From positions 310,001-374,000 of the forward strand of contig NZ_SPNT01000004.1 of the NCBI RefSeq assembly GCF_004959855.1: a stretch of DNA of 64,000 nt, read 5' to 3'. The notes beneath the pieces were generated by a model, which worked only from the letters and a program-made list of their open reading frames with translations, was not told the origin of the DNA and searched no databases. This document shows, piece after piece, positions 60,977-64,000 of the stretch; the first letter of the stretch is position 1, and every line of letters starts with the position of its first letter. Both the position numbers and the translations under genes were made by a program. This stretch comes from Nitratireductor sp. XY-223. GTDB lineage: Bacteria > Pseudomonadota > Alphaproteobacteria > Rhizobiales > Rhizobiaceae.

Positions 60977-61732
60977 CTATATCAGTATCTTTCCGGCGAT
61001 GAAGTCTTTCGCCTCCGGCGAAGCGGGCGCTCCGAAGAACCGGTCGGTCGGGGCGTGCTCGACGATCTTTCCGCGGTGCATGAATATGATCTCGTCGCCG
61101 AGGCGCCGCGCCTGCGCGAGGTCATGGGCGATCAGAACGATGCGCATGCCATCCTCGCTGGCGCTTTTGACCATGGCCTCGATGGTCTGCATCGATGCCG
61201 GGTCGAGGCTGGAGGTCGGTTCGTCGAGAAACAGCAGATCCGGCCCGGTCGCGAGCGCCCGGGTGAGCGCCAGGCGCTGCATTTCGCCGCCCGACAACAC
61301 CCGCGCCGATGCGTTGGCAAGCGCCAGCAGGCCGGCGCCTTCCAGCGCCCGATCGGCTTCGGCACGCGCCTGCCCGGCCGAGGTACCGACCGCACGCAGC
61401 GCGTATTCGACATTTGCGCGAACCGACCGCCGGAGCAGAACCGGCCGCTGCAGGACCATGCCGAAACGACCGTAGCGCTGACGGTTCGGCGGCTCCGCGT
61501 TCCACAGGACGCGCCCGGAATCCGGCGCCCGCAAACCCGCCATCACGTTCAGCAGCAGCGACTTTCCGGCGCCGTTCGGACCGACGAGCACCGTCGTGCC
61601 GCGGCCGCCGATCGTCAGCGCCTCGACATCGAGCAGCACCCTGCCCTTGCGGCGCACGAAAAGGCGTTCCGCGGTGACGGGAAGGATCGGCTTCGTCGCC
61701 GTCTGCTGACCGAAGCGGACCGGCTCATGCAT
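60977..61732 (-). CDS. tupC: Tungstate ABC transporter ATPase
   Basis: 251 residues from ATG 61732; the frame to 61786 runs into tupB. Walker A GPNGAGKSLLLN, signature LSGGEMQRLALTRAL, Walker B DLLFLDEPTSSLD, switch IAHDLAQARRLGD. No C-terminal Mop/TOBE domain, unlike ModC. It overlaps tupB by eight bases and is 17 bases from tupA. Confidence 0.91.
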   Translation of the reverse strand: MHEPVRFGQQTATKPILPVTAERLFVRRKGRVLLDVEALTIGGRGTTVLVGPNGAGKSLLLNVMAGLRAPDSGRVLWNAEPPNRQRYGRFGMVLQRPVLLRRSVRANVEYALRAVGTSAGQARAEADRALEGAGLLALANASARVLSGGEMQRLALTRALATGPDLLFLDEPTSSLDPASMQTIEAMVKSASEDGMRIVLIAHDLAQARRLGDEIIFMHRGKIVEHAPTDRFFGAPASPEAKDFIAGKILI

Positions 61733-62432
61733 AGGCAGACCTTTCGGCCGCGGCCCGCAGCAGGAAGACGAGGGCGTTGACGGCAAAGGCTATGATCAAA
61801 AGGATCAGGCCGAGGCCGAGCGCCAGCGCCAGGTTGCCCTTTGATGTTTCCAGCGCAATCGCCGTCGTCATGACGCGGGTGACGTGGTTGATATTGCCGC
61901 CGACGATGATCACCGCGCCGACCTCGGCGACCGCCCGCCCGAAACCGGCCAGCAGTGCGGTCATCAGGCTGTAGCGCCCCTCCCACAGCAGTGTGCGAAG
62001 ACGCGCCAGCGAACCGAGGCCGAAGAGCATGAGCTGATCGCGGTATTCGCCGTTGAGGTCCTCCAGCGTCTGCCGGGCGAGCGCGGCGATGATCGGCACG
62101 ACCAGGATCGTCTGAGCGATGATCATGGCGGTCGGCGTATAGAGCAACTGCAACGGACCGAGCGCGCCGGCATTCGACAGCAGGAGGTAGACGACGAGGC
62201 CGACGACCACCGGAGGCAGCCCCATCAGGGCGGTCACGGTGACAATGACAATGCTGCGCCCCGGGAATCGCGTGACCGCCAGGAACGCGCCCAGCGGCAA
62301 GCCGATGACCGTGGCAATGAAAACAGCCGTGATGCTGACTTTCAGTGACAGCCAGACGATCTCGATCAGCCCGGAATCAAGTCCCGCGACAAGCCGGAAG
62401 GCCTCGAAAAATGATGCGGCGAAGTCCTGCAT
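61725..62432 (-). CDS. tupB: Tungstate ABC transporter permease
   Basis: 235 residues with about five to six hydrophobic segments. It has the early EIVWLSLKVSITAVFIATVIGLPLGAFLAV and the cytoplasmic loop GSLARLRTLLWEGRYSLMTALLAGFGRAVAEVGAVIIVGGNI, typical of TupB and other oxyanion permeases. First gene of the leftward tup operon; its start at 62432 has little ribosome-site support visible. Confidence 0.9.
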   Translation of the reverse strand: MQDFAASFFEAFRLVAGLDSGLIEIVWLSLKVSITAVFIATVIGLPLGAFLAVTRFPGRSIVIVTVTALMGLPPVVVGLVVYLLLSNAGALGPLQLLYTPTAMIIAQTILVVPIIAALARQTLEDLNGEYRDQLMLFGLGSLARLRTLLWEGRYSLMTALLAGFGRAVAEVGAVIIVGGNINHVTRVMTTAIALETSKGNLALALGLGLILLIIAFAVNALVFLLRAAAERSAYA

Positions 62433-62554
62433 GGTTCAGTGCGGCCCGGTCGATTTGGCGTTTCGGGCGCATTAAATACGGCAAGATGCGCCTGCTTCAT
62501 ACCCAAAACGGCAATTTTGCAGGCACCGGCGTCAGACAAGAGCAGGCGGAAGGG

Positions 62555-63901
62555 CTATTGGGCGGCCTGTTCGGGCGCCGCCGCGCTGATGAACAGCTCG
62601 ACCTGGTCGGCGGCCATCGGACGCCCATAAAAATAGCCCTGGCCGATCGAGCAGCCCAGTTCCAGCAGCTTGCCGGCCTGTTCCGCCGTTTCGATGCCCT
62701 CGGCGACGACCTCCAGATCGAGGCCCTCGCACAGCGCGATGATCGCCTTGATGATGTGTTCGGACGGGCGGTCACGGGTGATCTCGGAAACAAAGGCGCG
62801 GTCGATCTTGACCTTGTCGAGCGCGATTTCGCGCAGCCGGCCGAGACTCGACTGGCCGGTGCCGAAATCGTCCAGGGAAATCGAAACGCCTTCCGCTCGC
62901 AGGCTGTCGATGATGCTGTTGGCAATTTCCGGATCGGCCATCATTGCGGTCTCGGTGATCTCAAGGCCGAGCCGGAGCGGATCAAAACCGACCGTGTTGA
63001 GGATCGCCATGATCTTGTCGTGGGTCGAAGGATCCAGAAGCTGGGCCGAGGACAGGTTGAAGGACAGGAACATCTCTGCCGGCCAGCTCAACGCCGTTCT
63101 CGTGGCCTTCCGCAGCATCGTCTCGGTGAGCGGTTCGATGATGCCGCGCTCCTCGGCCAGGGGTATGAACGTGGCCGGAGACACGAAGCCGAGTTCGGTG
63201 TCGTGCCAGCGCGCCAGCGCCTCGAAACCGACCGGGATGCCGTTGCGCAAGTCGACGATGGGCTGGAAGTGCACGTCCACCTCGTCGGCGATGATGGCGC
63301 GCCGCAGCGCCTGCTCCAGCTGTGTCGCGCGCTTCATCTCCTCGGCGATATCGACCGAATAGACCGTCACCTGACCGCGGCCGCGCCGCTTCGACCGGTA
63401 AAGCGCCGTGTCGACGCTCTCCATGAGCGTGCCGTAGTCCTCTCCGGCGTAGGGATAGATGGCAAATCCGAAGGATGAGGACAGGCGCACCGTGCGCTTG
63501 CCCAGATCGTACGGCGCCGACAGCACATCCTTGAAGACGTCGCTGACCTTTTCCGCGCCCCGCTGATCAAAGACCAGGGGCAGAACGAACGCGAAGGCGT
63601 CGTTCTCAAGGCGCACCGCCACCGCGCCGGGTGGCATGCAGGCGCGCAACCGGTGCGCTACCTGGCACAGGATGTCGTCGCCGGCGGTGTGGCCGAACAG
63701 GTCGTTGATCGGCCTGAAACCGTCGAGATTGACCAGCCCGACCGTGAACGGCGCCGGATCGAGCGAGCGCTCGCGCACCAGCTTGGTGATCTTGTCCCGC
63801 AGCCTTGCCCGGTTGCCTAAACCGGTCAGCGGGTCGGTGTAGGATACAGTCTCTGCCCCGCCCGTGGTCCTTCTGCGACCGGTGGCCAGTTCAACTGACA
63901 T
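62555..63901 (-). CDS. EAL cyclic-di-GMP phosphodiesterase with degenerate GGDEF domain
   Basis: 448 residues. The GGDEF domain (about 15-180) starts DPLTGLGNRARLRDKI, but the active site GGDEF reads ENDAF (residues 99-103), so diguanylate synthesis is unlikely. The EAL domain (about 195-435) keeps E227-A-L, NLSSAQL, LEITET, DDFGTGQSSL, KIDRAFV and EGIET, so it should hydrolyse c-di-GMP; the GGDEF part may sense GTP. No membrane helix or sensor domain. AAGGAAG precedes the ATG. Confidence 0.9.
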   Translation of the reverse strand: MSVELATGRRRTTGGAETVSYTDPLTGLGNRARLRDKITKLVRERSLDPAPFTVGLVNLDGFRPINDLFGHTAGDDILCQVAHRLRACMPPGAVAVRLENDAFAFVLPLVFDQRGAEKVSDVFKDVLSAPYDLGKRTVRLSSSFGFAIYPYAGEDYGTLMESVDTALYRSKRRGRGQVTVYSVDIAEEMKRATQLEQALRRAIIADEVDVHFQPIVDLRNGIPVGFEALARWHDTELGFVSPATFIPLAEERGIIEPLTETMLRKATRTALSWPAEMFLSFNLSSAQLLDPSTHDKIMAILNTVGFDPLRLGLEITETAMMADPEIANSIIDSLRAEGVSISLDDFGTGQSSLGRLREIALDKVKIDRAFVSEITRDRPSEHIIKAIIALCEGLDLEVVAEGIETAEQAGKLLELGCSIGQGYFYGRPMAADQVELFISAAAPEQAAQ

Positions 63902-64000
63902 TACATCTTCCTTGCGCCCAAATGGTGGAGGAACACCATATTCATCCGCAAGGATCGCGCGGTTTCGTTAAGAAACACCTATCGGCGAGCCGTACAATCT

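Overview
The window is a gene-dense, high-G+C stretch of an alphaproteobacterial chromosome. The best fit is Hyphomicrobiales, suggested by the serine-cycle cluster, a sigma-E/ChrR pair with Rhodobacter-like promoters, TRAP and UgpC-type ABC transporters, and a TPR-cyclase of the rhizobial kind. This placement is inferred from gene content, not from a marker-gene comparison. No phage genes, transposases, rRNA or CRISPR arrays were seen. There is one tRNA, tRNA-Arg(CCG). No gene-free stretch exceeds 300 bases.

Layout. 1-3967: end of a TRAP-transporter catabolic operon (binding protein, M81 MlrC-like hydrolase, D-threonine aldolase/D-serine dehydratase-like PLP enzyme, RidA). 3991-15400: a LuxR-type regulator with a degenerate receiver, divergent from a serine-cycle operon sgaA-mtkA-mtkB-hprA-ppc-glyA-mcl-gck. 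These genes turn C1 units plus glyoxylate into C2/C3 compounds and point to methylotrophy. 15974-25135: a lower-G+C block ending near tRNA-Arg. It has a leftward operon (deacetylase, FAH-family hydrolase, two VOC proteins, thioesterase, a dead VOC remnant, DUF924, truncated globin) and a rightward pair (acyl-CoA synthetase, FAD oxidoreductase), with a TetR regulator and two matching operator/promoter sites. 25475-32159: TetR with a homocysteine S-methyltransferase and GNAT, a secreted PAF-acetylhydrolase-like hydrolase, and a GT2 / LABN / ArnT-like trio for lipid-linked sugar transfer.

32436-39612: an acyl-CoA synthetase, then a singlet-oxygen type sigma-E regulon: rpoE-chrR-SDR, a FAD amine oxidase-DUF1365 pair, DUF2177 and a secreted fasciclin protein. 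Four start regions carry the same TGATCC-N18-TA promoter. 39802-45902: a nucleotide cyclase fused to TolB-like and TPR regions, a PAP2/vanadium-haloperoxidase protein with a striking Gly-Leu repeat at its N-terminus, and a convergent 944-residue protein with an HEFGH zinc-protease motif and no family I recognise. These last two are the most novel-looking proteins here.

46127-60122: a galactoside-use locus. It has a UgpC-type ATPase and IclR regulator facing an ABC importer, GH36 alpha-galactosidase, GH42 beta-galactosidase, SDR, lactonase, KDGal kinase, KDPGal aldolase and a phosphohexomutase. This is a De Ley-Doudoroff pathway with the galactonate dehydratase missing from the cluster. 60129-62432: a tungstate ABC importer. 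62555-63901: an EAL phosphodiesterase with a degenerate GGDEF domain.
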